From positions 122,461,001 to 122,525,000 of the forward strand of contig NC_060211.1 in NCBI RefSeq assembly GCF_021130785.1: a stretch of 64,000 nt of DNA, written 5' to 3'. The notes under the pieces were generated by a model. The model saw only the letters and a program-made list of their open reading frames with translations. It did not search any database and was not told the DNA's origin. The stretch comes from Homalodisca vitripennis. Taxonomy: Eukaryota; Arthropoda; Insecta; Hemiptera; Cicadellidae. The position numbers and the translations under genes were made by a program. Every line of letters starts with the position of its first letter. The first letter of the stretch is position 1. This document shows positions 49,848 to 63,135 of the stretch, piece after piece.

Positions 49848-50250
49848 TAAAGCTGGATCTAATCGCATTAAGGACTTTTAATCAAAAGTTTTTCGCTTAC
49901 CATTCAGCTCGTTGATTTGAAATAACAACCACGGAACAAAGGATTCCTTCTGGAAGAATCGTGTGTTTAGTTTACTATCCTAACTTTCTCCTCTAAAGTA
50001 CGTAACACACAAAGGTACTTCTCGCACACGGGCTCGCACTCACATTGTTTTGATAAAGCACCAACTATAAATGCATTGCCGCACATTTCAGTAGAGAGTG
50101 AGTGCCTTCAATAGGCAGCGAGTAAATAAAACATTTTTTAAAGATTTGTCTACTGTTGGCGCTCAGTGAAGAAGTCAACTTTGACTAAAACCAAATATTG
50201 TCCTTTAGTTGGTGTGGATGTAAGCTTACAATTTAACGTATGTTTTCTTT
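49848..50250 (+). repeat. Module M1, unit 2 (copy B)
   Basis: Counterpart of 14,565-14,990; ends at gtaagcttac (50,220-50,229). The long frame seen in copy A is broken. Confidence 0.88.
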
Positions 50251-51195
50251 TCTGCACAATGTCTTGTGTACTTATTAATATTTATGGAGTTTAATGATGG
50301 CCTTATTGAGATAAATCTACTACGATTAAACTATATGCTTTGGATTCCATGTTAAAGCTACTAGACTAATGTTTGTAACAATAAGATGAATATTTTACTA
50401 ATAAACTAGACTCAAAATAGTTTATTGTAAGCATAGTAAAACTAATTTTATTGGAGAACATAGCAAATCCTATAGAACCAATAAACTGAAAAAACGAGAT
50501 TGGTTTTTTTACATATTTTTGGGTTTTGAAAGCAATGACACTACATTTATTAAAGTTATTGTTTCATTAATACATATATTTTATTTCTATAAATAAGCTA
50601 ATAATTAATGCCATAAAACGCTGACTTTTACTTGTATAAGAAGGTTTCATACACCTATTTTACACATATTTTAATGGTATCTTACAACTATTTTAATACG
50701 TGTTAAAATGGAACCTATTTTTAGCAGTTTTTTCTCCTTATGTAGAGTATTAAAATGTATAATTTATAAAATCTGATTATAATGTGAATTACAGCAAGCG
50801 ATGCTGTTCTAGAACTAACATTAGAACGCAGATTAGAAATTTGAAACTTGTGTTTTATATTTTGAAAAAGTTTAAGCCATACGGAACTCTCATTATAACA
50901 GTTAATTTGTCCCAAAACCTTTAATTTTCCATAATAGTTGTTATCGAGTCCTACTAATGAGATATCTACATATAGCCAACCAGCACAATAGCTGTTTATG
51001 TATACAGTGTATATTACAATAACTAATTACATGATTACGTAATTAATATGGCCTTATTTTTACAAAGTACTTACATATTATTTATCACTTGATATGAAAA
51101 CCTGCACCACGCGTGTATATGTTTGTGTACCTTTATATTCGAGCCAACACAGCGTATAAAGAAGAACAACAGAAAACGTGCTAAACATTTTTAGT
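50251..51195. other. Non-coding spacer
   Basis: Matches 14,991-15,770, with about 150 extra bases near 50,290-50,440. Nothing recognised. Confidence 0.6.
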
Positions 51196-51350
51196 GAGAC
51201 TTGCTCGACTATGGACAGTTGCTCAACTCCTGCCAGCCTGAAGGGCAGAATTACGGGACCTTGCACTCTGAAGATCCTTGTGGTCCTTAATTATGTTCTA
51301 ATGACGAGGCTGCAAATGTGCTCTTTAAGGGTGCGCTGACCTAAGTTGCA
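51196..51350 (+). repeat. Module M2, unit 2 (copy B)
   Basis: Counterpart of 15,771-15,920, nearly identical. Confidence 0.88.
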
Positions 51351-52109
51351 AGAATTTAATAAAAACTCCAAACTTACTAATTACATTCGGGATTTTATCA
51401 GAAACATAAAAGGAGATTTTTGTAGTGATAAGTTATTTGGTTACTTTATTTTAATAGAAGTTTATATACACTTAGAGGTGGTTAAACAAATTATTTTTTA
51501 TTATTTTTCATTATATATAGTTTCACACTTTAGTATTGTCCTTAAAAAAGTATGTAAATATAATTCACTTTAGTTATTATAAGTTAAAACATTATTAGCT
51601 TATTTGATTGTGATATCAATTTAACTAGACTAAGAGGTTTATTAAACATTCTCTAGTATTTTTTATTTTTATCAATATAAAATTCTGATCCCAAAATATG
51701 TGCTTTATTGATAAGTGAAAAATAAGGAAACAAATACGAAACCTGTTGATACCAACTTATTTGGCCCTTTCTTGTGTGCTAAGTTTTTGTAGTATGTTTT
51801 CACTCATAGAAATTTAAAATTGCTTTGCAACAAAAGAATAAGCTTTATTGGTAGATGTACAGTAAATGATTAAAAAAAACTGAATCATTTGGCTATTTCT
51901 TGTGTGCTAGATTGCTGTGGTATTTTTTTATTCTTAGAAATGTTTAATTAATTTGAAACAAAAATACGTGCTTTATTGATGGGTGTAAAATAAGTCAACA
52001 ACTAAAAAACGTGTTGCTACCAATTCATGCTAACAACATTTATAATACAAATACAATAATGAAATTTAAAAATATTCAATGTATTTTTTTTTAAAGCAAA
52101 TTGTTTGTT
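51351..52109. other. Non-coding spacer
   Basis: Matches 15,921-16,727 without the (AT)n. The imperfect ~125-bp tandem repeat around cttgtgtgct is retained. Confidence 0.6.
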
Positions 52110-52275
52110 TGTTAAATGATTGCGATATTAAGTTTCTGCATAGGTATTTAAAAACTTCGACCTAAGGTAGTTTTGCTTGATAGAATCTTAAAAGACATTC
52201 AATATCAAAGGTCCACAGGCACTTATTCACTTTAATAACCCTCTCCTTTTTCTTCACATACTGTTCTATCATATT
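52110..52275 (+). repeat. Module M3, unit 2 (copy B)
   Basis: Counterpart of 16,728-16,885; the cgacctaaggtcg palindrome is mutated to cgacctaaggtag. Confidence 0.78.
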
Positions 52276-53570
52276 TATTTTTTCTAAAGTTAAACATTAT
52301 AGGCATCAGTTATGATAACGGATACTATTTCTTTATAATGGTGTTCTTTAAAATAATATTATAAATGCGAATGTGTCTTTTGTGGTTTTTTTTCTGTCCT
52401 TGTTCTTTTGTTTTAATGCCTAAACTATTTCACTAATTGTACTTAAATTTTTATGTATATTTTTACGATTCTTGGGATGAATATAGGCTTATTCCTATTT
52501 CGAAAATCACTCTGGACTACACTCCACTGTTCTATAAAGCAGTGAAAAATCCCATCTTGTTTTCTAAAGTGTGTAATACTAATTAAATGAGTATGTCAAA
52601 GACAATCAACTGTTCTGTGTAGACATTGTTTATTATTTTAAATTTGTTTATATTTATAGCGTGTAGGTTAGATGTATCGATTAGATAAGTAATAATCTAC
52701 CTTAGAAAATATTCTAAAACTTTCCAAGTTCAAAATTTGGCTCCGAAGACTCAATTTGAAGCAATCTACGAGAACTATGATAGGTAAATAAAAAATACGA
52801 TAAATTTTACTGGTATAAAATCCATCCTAGTTATCTTTTAACAGAAGTAGGCTTATATAATCTGGGATATATATTTATTTATTTATTTTTGTCATTTATT
52901 CACTCATTCAATATATACATTTTTTTTGTTCCTTTGTTCATTTTCATCTAAGGACAAATGGAGATTATTGTAATTCTATTTAACTTGATTGTTTTTTGCT
53001 ATATAAATTTATATACACTTAGCGGTTGTAAAAAACTACAGCATTTTTTTATTATTTTTCATTGTATATTGTTTTACACTTTAGTATGCTCAGTAATATG
53101 TATGTATACATAGTTACTTCACGTTGAAACCACTCATCTTGAACTCTCACTCAAAGAAGGTGTATAGAAAGTAAAGTAAAAAAAATTTAAGCTAAATTCA
53201 TCAAGGTTAAAATGTAATCCAGTTCACTGATACATCAAATCTCCTAAAAAAACTGCGCATTCTGAAGCAAAGTATGTCAAAGACTATAATTAAAGAAAAA
53301 TTATAAATCAATAAATTTCTTTAAATTATAATGCCACATATATTTCACTTGAAAAAATATCGGTATTAACTTACAAATGTGGTTTTCAAAGATTTATTTC
53401 CCAAGTAAATGTCGTATCTGCCTATTATTGTCAAGTACTGGTAACAGGGTATATCGCCTGATTATTTTTATCAGTTTACACGTATTAAAGCTTAATTTAT
53501 TAACTTCATCGGTTTAAAAATGTGCAAGGTGATCTTATATTGAATGATTGTTGAAATGGTGTCTTTAAGT
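52276..53570. other. Spacer with a copy-B-only block at 52,750-52,925
   Basis: Matches 16,886-18,139. The extra block (about 175 bp, ccgaagactcaatttgaag to tttattcactcattc) has no recognised ends. The (TA)n/(CA)n of copy A is absent. Confidence 0.6.
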
Positions 53571-53755
53571 AGGTCTGGCATTGGTCCAAGCGGAGACTAG
53601 TGTTAGGTTGGATTCTACATTTGTGCTGACAGTTCTATCTCGAGATGTATTTGGCGGGGCTTGACTGCAGGCTGATCTTACTTTCCTGATACCTCGTAAG
53701 ACTATCATGTTCATTCTGTTGTAGATCCGTCTCAAACCTCTAAACACATTTCATG
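53571..53755 (-). repeat. Module M4, unit 2, inverted (copy B)
   Basis: Counterpart of 18,140-18,325, in the same inverted orientation, so the inversion predates the A/B duplication. Confidence 0.88.
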
Positions 53756-54070
53756 ACCGAAAATGAACGTCATTTTGCTAAATGATCAAAACACATTATT
53801 TTGATAAGCGATTTTAACAGAATTGTGGTAGTGACTTTATAACATTGTTATACTAGCATGTATACATAGTTACCAGCAACATATACACAATTTATTAGGC
53901 GATGCACATGTACGCTGGTTCTGGTGAATTATATTTCCGACACCAATGTTGAGTTTGCCTTGATACCACGACCAAGAATATACGTCAAATTCTTATAATT
54001 ATTGTGATCGTAATTAATTTTCTATAAATATGTATTCCTTATTTAATTTTGACTTGTTTCCACATCAAGA

Positions 54071-54470
54071 ATTACATATCCCTGGCCAGGATTCGAAGAG
54101 TCGGTGAAAAGGTTATACATATTTTACATATTCTTTAACCTTTTTTTTTGAAAACCAACAACGTTTAATGAATGACTATGTGCACGTTCATGCATGGAAG
54201 ATAATCAGATTTAATTACTCCCTGAACTACTTCATACATACCTCATACAAATTATGCACTAAGTAAATCAACGAAACCGTGGACTCACGTCTGTAAATCA
54301 ATTGGGGAGGGCAAAGATGTGATCGGCTAATACTTTAATAATTAATAATAATATATAGTAATATAATAGGCTTAATAATAATTCATCATGAAAGAAGTTG
54401 TACTGATACCTACCGTTACAAACATTACATATTTTGATTTTAATGGCCCTTATTTTTATCTGAAATAACA
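54071..54470. other. Copy-B-only block, possible retroposon
   Basis: About 400 bp replacing the (TA)n at 18,638-18,700 in copy A. On the minus strand it has a box-B-like cttcgaatcctggccaggga at its left edge (54,078-54,097), and nearby a 10-bp inverted pair aaaaggttat/ttaacctttt. No box A or tail was found, so SINE identity is uncertain. Confidence 0.4.
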
Positions 54471-55969
54471 GTAAAAGTTTTCAGTAATCTATTTTAGCAA
54501 CACTTGCATGTTGACATTGTCAAAATCATTAAACGAGTATAAAGAAAGGAAGGATTAACAAGAAAAATTGATTTTGCTCCTTAACTTAGCGAACGGTAAA
54601 GAAATCTCACTAACTAACTCGAAAAGCAACATTAATATATTTTTGCTTCTGCCTGAAAAAGATAGTTCCTACAAAGAGCGATGAATCCTTTACTTGATAT
54701 TAAAATCAGTAAACATTATTTGATTTGGATGTCGTTTGTTGCTATGCATACAGCAGACTTATTTTCATAATTCTAATTGCCTAATCAAAATCGTTGACGA
54801 TTGTAATACAAAATTGTCATAACTAAAAGCTTTGTGAAATCCCACACAGTAAATTAGCATTCCGACTAAACCTGCGAACATATACTGCCACAAGTGATCA
54901 ATAACAATTAAATATAAATGAAATTAAGAGAAGAACTAAAAAATGGAACGTGCTTAATAAAATTTTCCGCGTAGTAGCTAATATTAAGTATTAATTAACT
55001 TAAGATTAGACTCGTAAATTCTAACACAGACAAAAACGTCGTATATCCTTCATACATTAACGTTTTGCAGAAACGTCTGAAGGTTATTATCGATTAATTT
55101 GCATCAAAACATGCAGAATCAAAAGTTTTCTAGTTTATAAACATTTCGATTTAGCTGGTATTTATGAACTACAGTTCAGTTTTTCAAACCGAACATTGTT
55201 ATTTTTATTAAACAACATAGCTGTTTCAACTAAAACACCAAACCAAAATGTACCTAAGAAACAAATTATAATACGTAGGTAATGATAAAAAATTTAACTG
55301 CCGTTCTATTTGTTATTTTATTTGAGCAAAGGTGATAGTACACCGTATGTGAATTAGACGTCTCAAGTACACACACAAACACACACATTTATAATAGTAG
55401 TATTTACAATAATGTTTACATTTTTCATGTAACTATTTAATACTAAGTAATATTTGTAAAATAAAATCACAATACTATCTCTAATAGTTTATAAAGTTCA
55501 TCACATTCTTGGGTAACACCTATATCTCTTCTACTGAGATATTATACTTTTGAGGCTTCAGACACTTTCAAGACTTAATGCTACTGAAAGCACTTAAATT
55601 ACTCATATTCTCTCTAAGTAAACCTAAGCCTTGTTTGTTATATATTAATGCCACAAGAAGAGCAAACAAGTATATTTAAGTTCCAGAACAACTTCTCAAA
55701 CACGTAATTAAAAAATTAAATACCTGCTATATTAGTTCCGATTTTCATTTTAGGAGTATGTTCTGTAAACCAAGACTAACTTTTCCATTAAAAATCTCAA
55801 ATGTTTTATAATCCATCAAACTCCATAATAGTTTATGTAATACAATAAAATTCATAAGAATGTAATATTATTCAAAGATTATTTTTAGATGTTCCTTTAC
55901 AACTTTGTTTCATAAATAATTATAATTAATCCGATATAAAAAATTACCTCCAGATAGTTCAACGAGATA
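54471..55969. other. Non-coding spacer
   Basis: Matches 18,711-20,711. The CA/TA minisatellite of copy A is reduced to about 30 bp at 55,366-55,395, and about 235 bp is lost near 55,778. Nothing recognised. Confidence 0.65.
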
Positions 55970-56190
55970 ATTCATGCTGCCCCTTTTAGTAAAATGGATG
56001 GGCGTACAGACGTACAGTTTATATTGTACGTCACTCCACAAATACGGGGCTGCGTGTCGCTAAACAAAAAGCCTTCTCGATCCGAAATGAAACCTTTTTG
56101 TATTCACGTTTGTATTTGTAATCCCTCTTCATTACGGCCATTACAAAGTCCGCTTCATAGAGATTACCTATCACATCCTTAGTTCAAATA
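55970..56190 (+). repeat. Module M6, unit 2 (copy B)
   Basis: Counterpart of 20,712-20,930, with the same local acgtacagacgtacag repeat. Confidence 0.85.
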
Positions 56191-56409
56191 TTGATTAATT
56201 TAACTGTAAAATATTTTGAGAGTAATGTATTTTATTATGCACAGAAAACTAAAGCCAAGCGAATATCTGAATTGTGTGTTACTTGGAAATTTCTAGGCGA
56301 TAATTTTTAACCACTCTTAACAGTGTGAGTTGCTGACGCTAATCTTTAGGCCGGTAATAATAAGGTTTTTACTAAAATTTTCTAGTTAAACTATTCATTT
56401 TTCCTATTT

Positions 56410-56530
56410 CGTTAACTTGTGGATATAGTTACGGCTCTCTAACTGAGAGATCATATGATCGAATCCCGGGGGAGTTCAATCATGATGTAACAGGAATGAC
56501 AGTCTTGTGACCTAGACTAGGTAAGTGGTG
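56410..56530 (+). mobile_element. tRNA-related SINE head (copy B)
   Basis: Counterpart of 21,170-21,290, with a slightly better box B (gatcgaatcccggg). Confidence 0.6.
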
Positions 56531-57301
56531 AATCTTACAAAGATATAAAAATCTATTTATTTATCTTAATTTTGCCATAGTACTAAATATGAAAAGTGAT
56601 AAATTAGTAGTATTTACTTGGTAGACAATGTCCTCATTGTCTATAAACACAAAATTAGTACAGGAAAATGTCAATGTTATCGGTCGCTAAATCTAATATT
56701 ATGTCACGACACAGTTCTTGTATGAAACGTTATTGACCCATTATATAACCCTTTAATTCACATTTAATTAGATTAAGTGTAAGTACTAAATCTTAGTATA
56801 TCGTCTTGCGAGACTTTACTGTACGTCGCAGTGCGTATCATTTACTAAACCAGTGTATTTATAATGAGAGTATGAGGTTATAGTCTATATTTTTAAACCC
56901 TAATATGAGCCTTGTCAAATGTGTTTTACTCATTCCCCTTTGAACGATGAAACGTTGCCTTTACTAGTCCGTTTGTTAGTGGTAGTACCTTAGTATTAAC
57001 GCAGTGTCAGGACCACACTGGTGGCAGTTCCTACATCAGAACTCTGTGCCAGCCCGGTAAGCAAAGAATTTTGTTTGGGATAGTTTCATCGAAACTATGA
57101 AAGTAACTGTTTTAGATAGAACACTACTATTTTGTAAAACCCTGTGATATTAGAAAATAAATACTACATATTGTTCTGATGTTATGATATACCCCATGTA
57201 TTTCGTTAGCTTTTAATACCCACTTCAGCTTTAATTTCTTGTTTTTATAGTGTTGAAATACTTATAAATTTAATGCGTTACATACTACAATAATAAATGG
57301 T
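56531..57301. other. Non-coding spacer
   Basis: Matches 21,291-22,042; nothing recognised. Confidence 0.65.
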
Positions 57302-58245
57302 TAACTAGAACCGCTTTAAAAATGTTTTATTTCTAGAAACTTGTTTCGGTATTAAACCATCATCAGTGTAAACATTAACCTCTCATATAATAACTTCTAA
57401 CAACATAATACGACCTAATCCCAATAATAATGAAATGTAGAAATATATATGTGTACCTTGCAATACTAAAATAAAAAAAGCTTTTCAAAAAACCTTTCGA
57501 AATCCCAAACTTTCCATCAGTTACCAAAAAGTAATGTATATAAACTTATTGAAAACGAAGTAAGACAAAAATATTTTAAAAAAGAATTATAAAAACAATA
57601 TGGAGTATACAAAATTTATTGCAGTGGCTGTTGAAACTATTATAGTGGCTGTTGAACAAACTTTCAGAAATTTTAATAAAAGATTTAGAAAACATATACT
57701 AGCTTTCAAATCAAATAACATGTCTACAATTAAATCAAATTTCGCTGAATATTTATAAGTAACCGACCATAACTACATGAAAACTGAAAAGAATATGGAA
57801 ATTTTGGATATCGAAAGGAAAGGAGAAAAGTTTTACTCGGAAGAAGAATTACATATATATCTATACTGTAAAATAGATCCTAACAACATTTTAAATAGCA
57901 ATTAAACAAATAAGACAAACCCAATCTGAAAAAATGTAAGTAATAAATACAGAATAATAATAATAATCAACATGACTACTGTGTCATATAAATGTAACAT
58001 CTGATAAAAGATCCACATGTTTATATTTAAATTGTTTATTATTTATTTACATGTTAATGTTCACACTGAGATGGTTTAGTACTGAAACACTTGCATGGAA
58101 ATAAAATAATTTTTAAAAGGGTTCTAGTTGACTATATTTGAATTGTTTATTATTTATGTACATGTTAATGTTCACACTGATAATTGTTTAGTACTGAAAC
58201 ACTTGTATGGAAATAAAATAAGGTTTAAAAAGGTTCTAGTTGACT
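57302..58245 (+). mobile_element. Truncated Penelope-like element (copy B), tail duplicated
   Basis: Inverted tail at 57,302-57,379, GIY-YIG relic at 57,600-57,895, and the direct tail twice in tandem (58,023-58,133 and 58,134-58,245, 111-112 bp each, about 90% identical). Copy A has a single direct tail. Each tail contains a cacactga...gtactgaaacac core and ends ggttctagttgact. Confidence 0.82.
57600..57895 (+). pseudogene. GIY-YIG domain relic, better preserved copy
   Basis: Reads GVYKIYCSGC, then after a local duplication (the word agtggctgttga occurs twice, about 27 bp apart) EQTFRNFNKRFRKHI, STIKSNFAEYL, a stop, and EKNMEILDIERKGEKFYSEE continuing to ELHIYLYCK. The ERKGEK piece is missing from copy A. 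Penelope-like GIY-YIG domains typically end with such an E(K/R)KG..L..EEL.IY stretch. Stops and the duplication mean it is dead. Confidence 0.85.
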
Positions 58246-58454
58246 GTTCTATATTCTAATATAAAGATAGCCCTGTAATGTGCATTATTACCACATTTAT
58301 ATAATAGTTCTTAAAATAAGACAGCAATATTCCTTGGGTAATGTAGAATAATGAATTTAGTACTGATAATGTTATAAAATTAACATTATCATTGAAATAT
58401 CCACATGTTATTTTATTTTTATAAGTGTTTTCAAATAGAAAGAAAATCAGGCCA

Positions 58455-58860
58455 CATTAGTTGGCCCTGAGCCACTCTGGGGGATTACACGCACCAGGCT
58501 GTGAGCGCTGTTAATAATGGGTTCATGATAAACACAGTCGTACGTAGCAGAGTCAATCTGACCGTAAAGGCTGCAAGAAACCCCTCAGGAGCGAAAATGG
58601 CGTACTTTCCGGGTCCTTGTGTGGCTTTGGTAGAGATATATTGATTAAAGTAATTGCTTTCATTACTGGACATGCCCACTTCAGGAGTCATGTGACAAAT
58701 ATTGGGTTGTATAAGAGTTAACCTTTATGTCGTCTATGAAGTCAGGAAACTCAAACTGCTGATCATATCCACGTTTACTGTTTAGCGCTGGCATCTAAAA
58801 AATGCGCCTGCAGGAATCTCTATGACATCTAACTAACCACGCTAGGATCCACTATTCCTT
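58455..58860 (-). other. GC-rich conserved open block (copy B), unrecognised
   Basis: Counterpart of 23,080-23,480 with only a handful of changes (Ala to Gly and Ala to Thr in the 68-codon minus-strand frame at 58,691-58,485). Same ambiguity over strand and identity. Confidence 0.4.
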
Positions 58861-59334
58861 AACTTGTGGAAGAAGCCAACAGTTCATAAGTTGTGAAAAC
58901 CTGAGCTATCATATATTATCGTTTATTCCTTTGTTAGGTAGAAATGAAAGTAAGCGTCTTGTTTCATGAAATTTTCTACTTTATAAAATAACTTAAAATT
59001 GTTATAAAGTATTTTAGTTGTTATTTTGTACAAACGTACTAATCTGGATGTAATTTACTTAATAAATAGTTTATTGTGTACTAACTCCAGTACTAGTGGT
59101 GTACTAAAATTTAACATAATCATATCAAAACATGAAAAAGGTTAATTATACATTCAATAGCAGATTACTAAGATTACTCATCTTTGACACAGTATCGTGG
59201 TAAACTATGTGTGGCATAGGAGTTGATGAGGTGTAACGTCTTATTTAAAGTGAGTAAGGTTTACGCCTATACGATATTTGAGTACAAAGTATTAACTTGC
59301 GGTCTTGTGTGGTTGTTTAGTTTAGGAAGGATGA
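58861..59334. other. Non-coding spacer
   Basis: About 99% identical to 23,481-23,959; nothing recognised. Confidence 0.6.
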
Positions 59335-59975
59335 GGTTCGAATCAACATTATTAGAGATCCAGTTTTAAAAACAGACTGTGAGGTGAAGTTCCAGTCGGG
59401 TTAAGATTTCGTAGAAACAGGATACTAAATAGCATCTCTGGTTCTACTTCTGAATAGATATATTGCTACTTTTCAAACTCATTGGGAAGCTGCTCCAATA
59501 TAATATTGTTAATATACTTCCTTGAGTCGTTTTAGGTGTTGGAATCGATCGTTCCTTGAGCCAGAGTTTTCTTTAGAACCCAAAATTTGTATGTCCGTGT
59601 AACTCTTACTATGCAATCCGATAACTCTAGTAACGTAAAGTCCAATATGTCTAAAAGTCCGTTTGAGAATTCATCATCTATTAGGACACTGTTACTGTGT
59701 TCTCTAAACTATATTTCACGCGCAATGTTACTACTTCAACATTGGGTCCCAGATAGCACAATTTCTTCAGGCTTTAACGTCATCAGTGCCAGCTCCTCAT
59801 AGTACTACAGGGAGTGTCTGTCTAAAATCACCAACCAGCAACAGATATTCCCTTTAAGCAACTTGCAGCAACCTATGTCCTGGAGAGTCATACTCTATAT
59901 AAAGCTTCAAAATGCTCCTTTATGGGCCATAGTATTCATTCCAGACATAAAGCTTACATTCTTGAAGTACATTAT
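59335..59975 (-). pseudogene. Helitron-type Pif1 helicase relic (copy B)
   Basis: Same motifs and the same disabling changes as 23,960-24,600: degraded motif II, LLLVGDFRQTLPVV, FSNGLLDI and the FLRNLNPTG block. No Walker A motif and no Rep domain. The shared frameshifts show that the helicase was already dead before the two copies separated or were homogenised. Confidence 0.87.
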
Positions 59976-60945
59976 CATATTTAGATTGTTTCTAAAGGCT
60001 GCAAATTAGACTGTAATTAATTAGTATTTAAGACAAGCGGTAACTTAAATACTAAGCACTGCTACTTTAGTACATCTTTGCTATAGTATATTCTTTTATA
60101 GGCTTTCGTGCAGTAATAAAATAATGAAAATTATTTTTGCTGGAAGTATTTTAGTAAATAATTAGTTTTTCATGGTTAACTATGTTTTCATATTTTCGCC
60201 CAAAAATATATTTTGCCATTAGACAACATGAATACGATTTTTGTAGGTGATTTTGATCCCATACATTTTGTGTTTCTTGGGCTATTAAGGTTAATTAATC
60301 TCCATACATGTTGAAAAATCAAAATCCATATTGCTTTAAATATTTTAATCCGACGAAGACTTTTCAATAAAAATAGAGGAACGTTTTATAATTATTATTT
60401 TGAAAGTATGACCTTTAAATACTATTTATAAAATATTTACGTTTCGTTGGTTTGTGGAAAGATATTGAATGCGTGGTTAGACAGCCTTCTTCTTAAATTA
60501 AATTAGGCAATATACACATAAAAATATATTTATATTTAACGTAATTCAACGCAAAATGTTTAAATATTTCCTTAACGGGCATTTAAAGTATATTTCTACA
60601 ACGTTTAATGGTCGAGTGCCTTATAGAGTATTATATAATGCAACTATTCGGTTAGTCAATAAATTAACTGTATTTGACTTATACGAATATAAGTATAAAT
60701 ATGTATGGTACCATACCTGAAGATTATTACTTTAAGATTAATTTATAACGTGTAGAAAAATTGATTACTTTGCAGTGCTTTGGAGTAAATACTTAAATAT
60801 CATTGTACACATAAATATTTATAGGCAAGAGATGGTAATTGTTTTTGAATAAAGTAAAGTACTGTATGTATTTACGTGTTACATTTTTAATAATTTTTTT
60901 TTATTTTATTATTTTTTTAAGGAGAGCGATCCCCTTTAAGCCATG

Positions 60946-61013
<68 letters not shown>

Positions 61014-61825
61014 AGCTTTTAAAAGTAGTAGAAAGCTTTTACTGATTATGAAATATTAACAAGCAAACACAAGCCTTTAAACAAGATATATTTTTTTGTA
61101 TTATTTTTAATGTATTACTTACCATAAAGGTCATAAAGGTTAGAGATTTTTTCATGCCTAAGGACGAGTAACCCCATTGTAAGCCATTCAGCATACTGTA
61201 GCAGACACAAAAATAATAGTGCTATGTATTTACACAGTTTTTAGGTTTTAGCAAAATGCCTTGTAGTCTTAGGCTCCAGTACCTTTAAATAATAGCATTA
61301 CTAAATCATATACAGTATTACCGAGCCTCTCAGTGCTCTCTACTCTCTTAATATAGAAGGAGAGATAATTTTAAAGTATTTTAACCCTCCTTTGACTCCA
61401 TGTTTTCATGAATAATCCAAATGAAAACCATGTTCAAATTTTGTTTAAAATCTTTCATGCATAATGCAATAAACGTAAATCTGAGTTTTATTATAAATAT
61501 AAACTTTTTGGATTTATTAATAAAAACTTATACCGACTACGTCTCATATGTTATCATTCTGTCATATTTTTCTTTACATGAACGAAGAGATGTAATCACT
61601 CTTAAGCATACCACTGCAATGGAAAGATAAAAACACGTGTATTGCCTTCTAATAAAAAACGAGATTTGCACTATGTTTATAAGTTTTAAACTCTTAAGTC
61701 TCAAGATGGATGATCCTCACTTTTAATACTTATTAAAATCAGAATATGACTTACTAGAAGTGGAGTACCGAGTACTGTGTGAACATTTTGACGAAGATAT
61801 ATGTTATTTATAAATTTAAAAATTA
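59976..61825. other. Non-coding; (TA)n at 60,949-61,009
   Basis: About 98-99% identical to 24,601-26,530 except at the TA tract, where about 110 bp is missing. No gene. Confidence 0.65.
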
Positions 61826-62060
61826 TGGTTGCCTGTAAAGTCGGTTTTACGGGCGAATATTTTACGTGACAACGTCTTTTTCTCGGTAGAATATTTATTG
61901 ATATGAATATTATTAAATTGCACAATAGGAACAAGGAATTGAATGAAAATAAGAATTGCACAAATTTTAACTATAGAAATATATTTTGTTTACTAAAACA
62001 TTGTACATAATTTGAAATTAATAAAAATTTGTTATTGTAAATGGTAAAGTTGAATAAAAT

Positions 62061-62915
62061 ATTTACTAAAATTGGAATTTGAAATTCTTGTTAAACACAG
62101 TTAAAATTCTAACTCCGCGCGTGGTGATTGGTCGGTTTAGTTCGTTTGTTTGGTCGCACTGTTATGACAGGTTAGAGGTTATAATTTGTTATTTTAAATG
62201 TTTGACTAGCAATACGCGCTGTTTCTTCTCAATCGACTGAATTACGATTGATTGCAGAGTGATTTAAACTAATAATTTACTTAACACTATCAACATTTGT
62301 CAATAGTATGACATAACCTATAAACTTAGTTTCTCAACTTTTGTAACATTTACTAAAATTGGAATTTGAAATTCTTGCTAAACACAGTTAAATTCTAACT
62401 CCGCGCGTGGTGATTGGTCGGTTTAGTTCGTTTGTTTGGTCGCACTGTTATGACAGGTTAGAGGTTATAATTTGTTATTTTAAATGTTTGACTAGCAATA
62501 CGCGCTGTTTCTTCTCAATCGACTGAATTACGATTGATTGCAGAGTGATTTAAAATAATAATTTACTTAACACTATCAACATTTGTCAATAGTATGACAT
62601 AACCTATAAACTTAGTTTCTCAACTTTTGTAACATTTACTAAAATTGGAATTTGAAATTCTTGCTAAACACAGTTAAATTTTAACTCCGCGCGTGGTGAT
62701 TGGTCGGTTTAGTTCGTTTGTTTGGTCGCACTGTTATGACAGGTTAGAGGTTATAATTTGTTATTTTAAATGTTTGACTAGCAATACGCGCTGTTTCTTC
62801 TCAATCGACTGAATTACGATTGATTCATAGTGATTTAAACTAATAATTTACTTAACACTATCAACATTTGTCAATAGTATGACATAACCTATAAACTCAG
62901 TTTCTCAACTTTTGT
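62061..62915 (+). repeat. Three tandem copies of a 287-bp repeat
   Basis: Units 62,061-62,347, 62,348-62,633 and 62,634-62,915 are about 98% identical. Each holds aactccgcgcgtggtgattg, gtcgcactgttatgacaggt, tcttctcaatcgactgaatt and ctatcaacatttgtcaatag. They lie wholly inside the 61,826-63,216 insertion. Confidence 0.95.
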
Positions 62916-63050
62916 GTCAATCTAACAATTAATCAATCAATCATAGTTTACGATAATGAAATATCAGTGTACAATTTTATGGATCTACCTTTATTGTTGT
63001 AGTTGTTGTAAATGACGAATCTAAGCACTCCACATTTTCACGAATAAACA

Positions 63051-63135
63051 TAGTTATCTGCTTTATCCCGTGCGGCGGACCCACAGTTATCTGCTTTATC
63101 CCGTGCGGATCCCGTGCGGCGGACCCACTGGACGG
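63051..63135 (+). repeat. Short GC-rich tandem repeat
   Basis: agttatctgctttatcccgt followed by gcggcggaccca is repeated about twice, with an internal partial repeat (gcggatcccgtgcggcggac). It is GC-rich and so stands out against the background. Confidence 0.85.
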
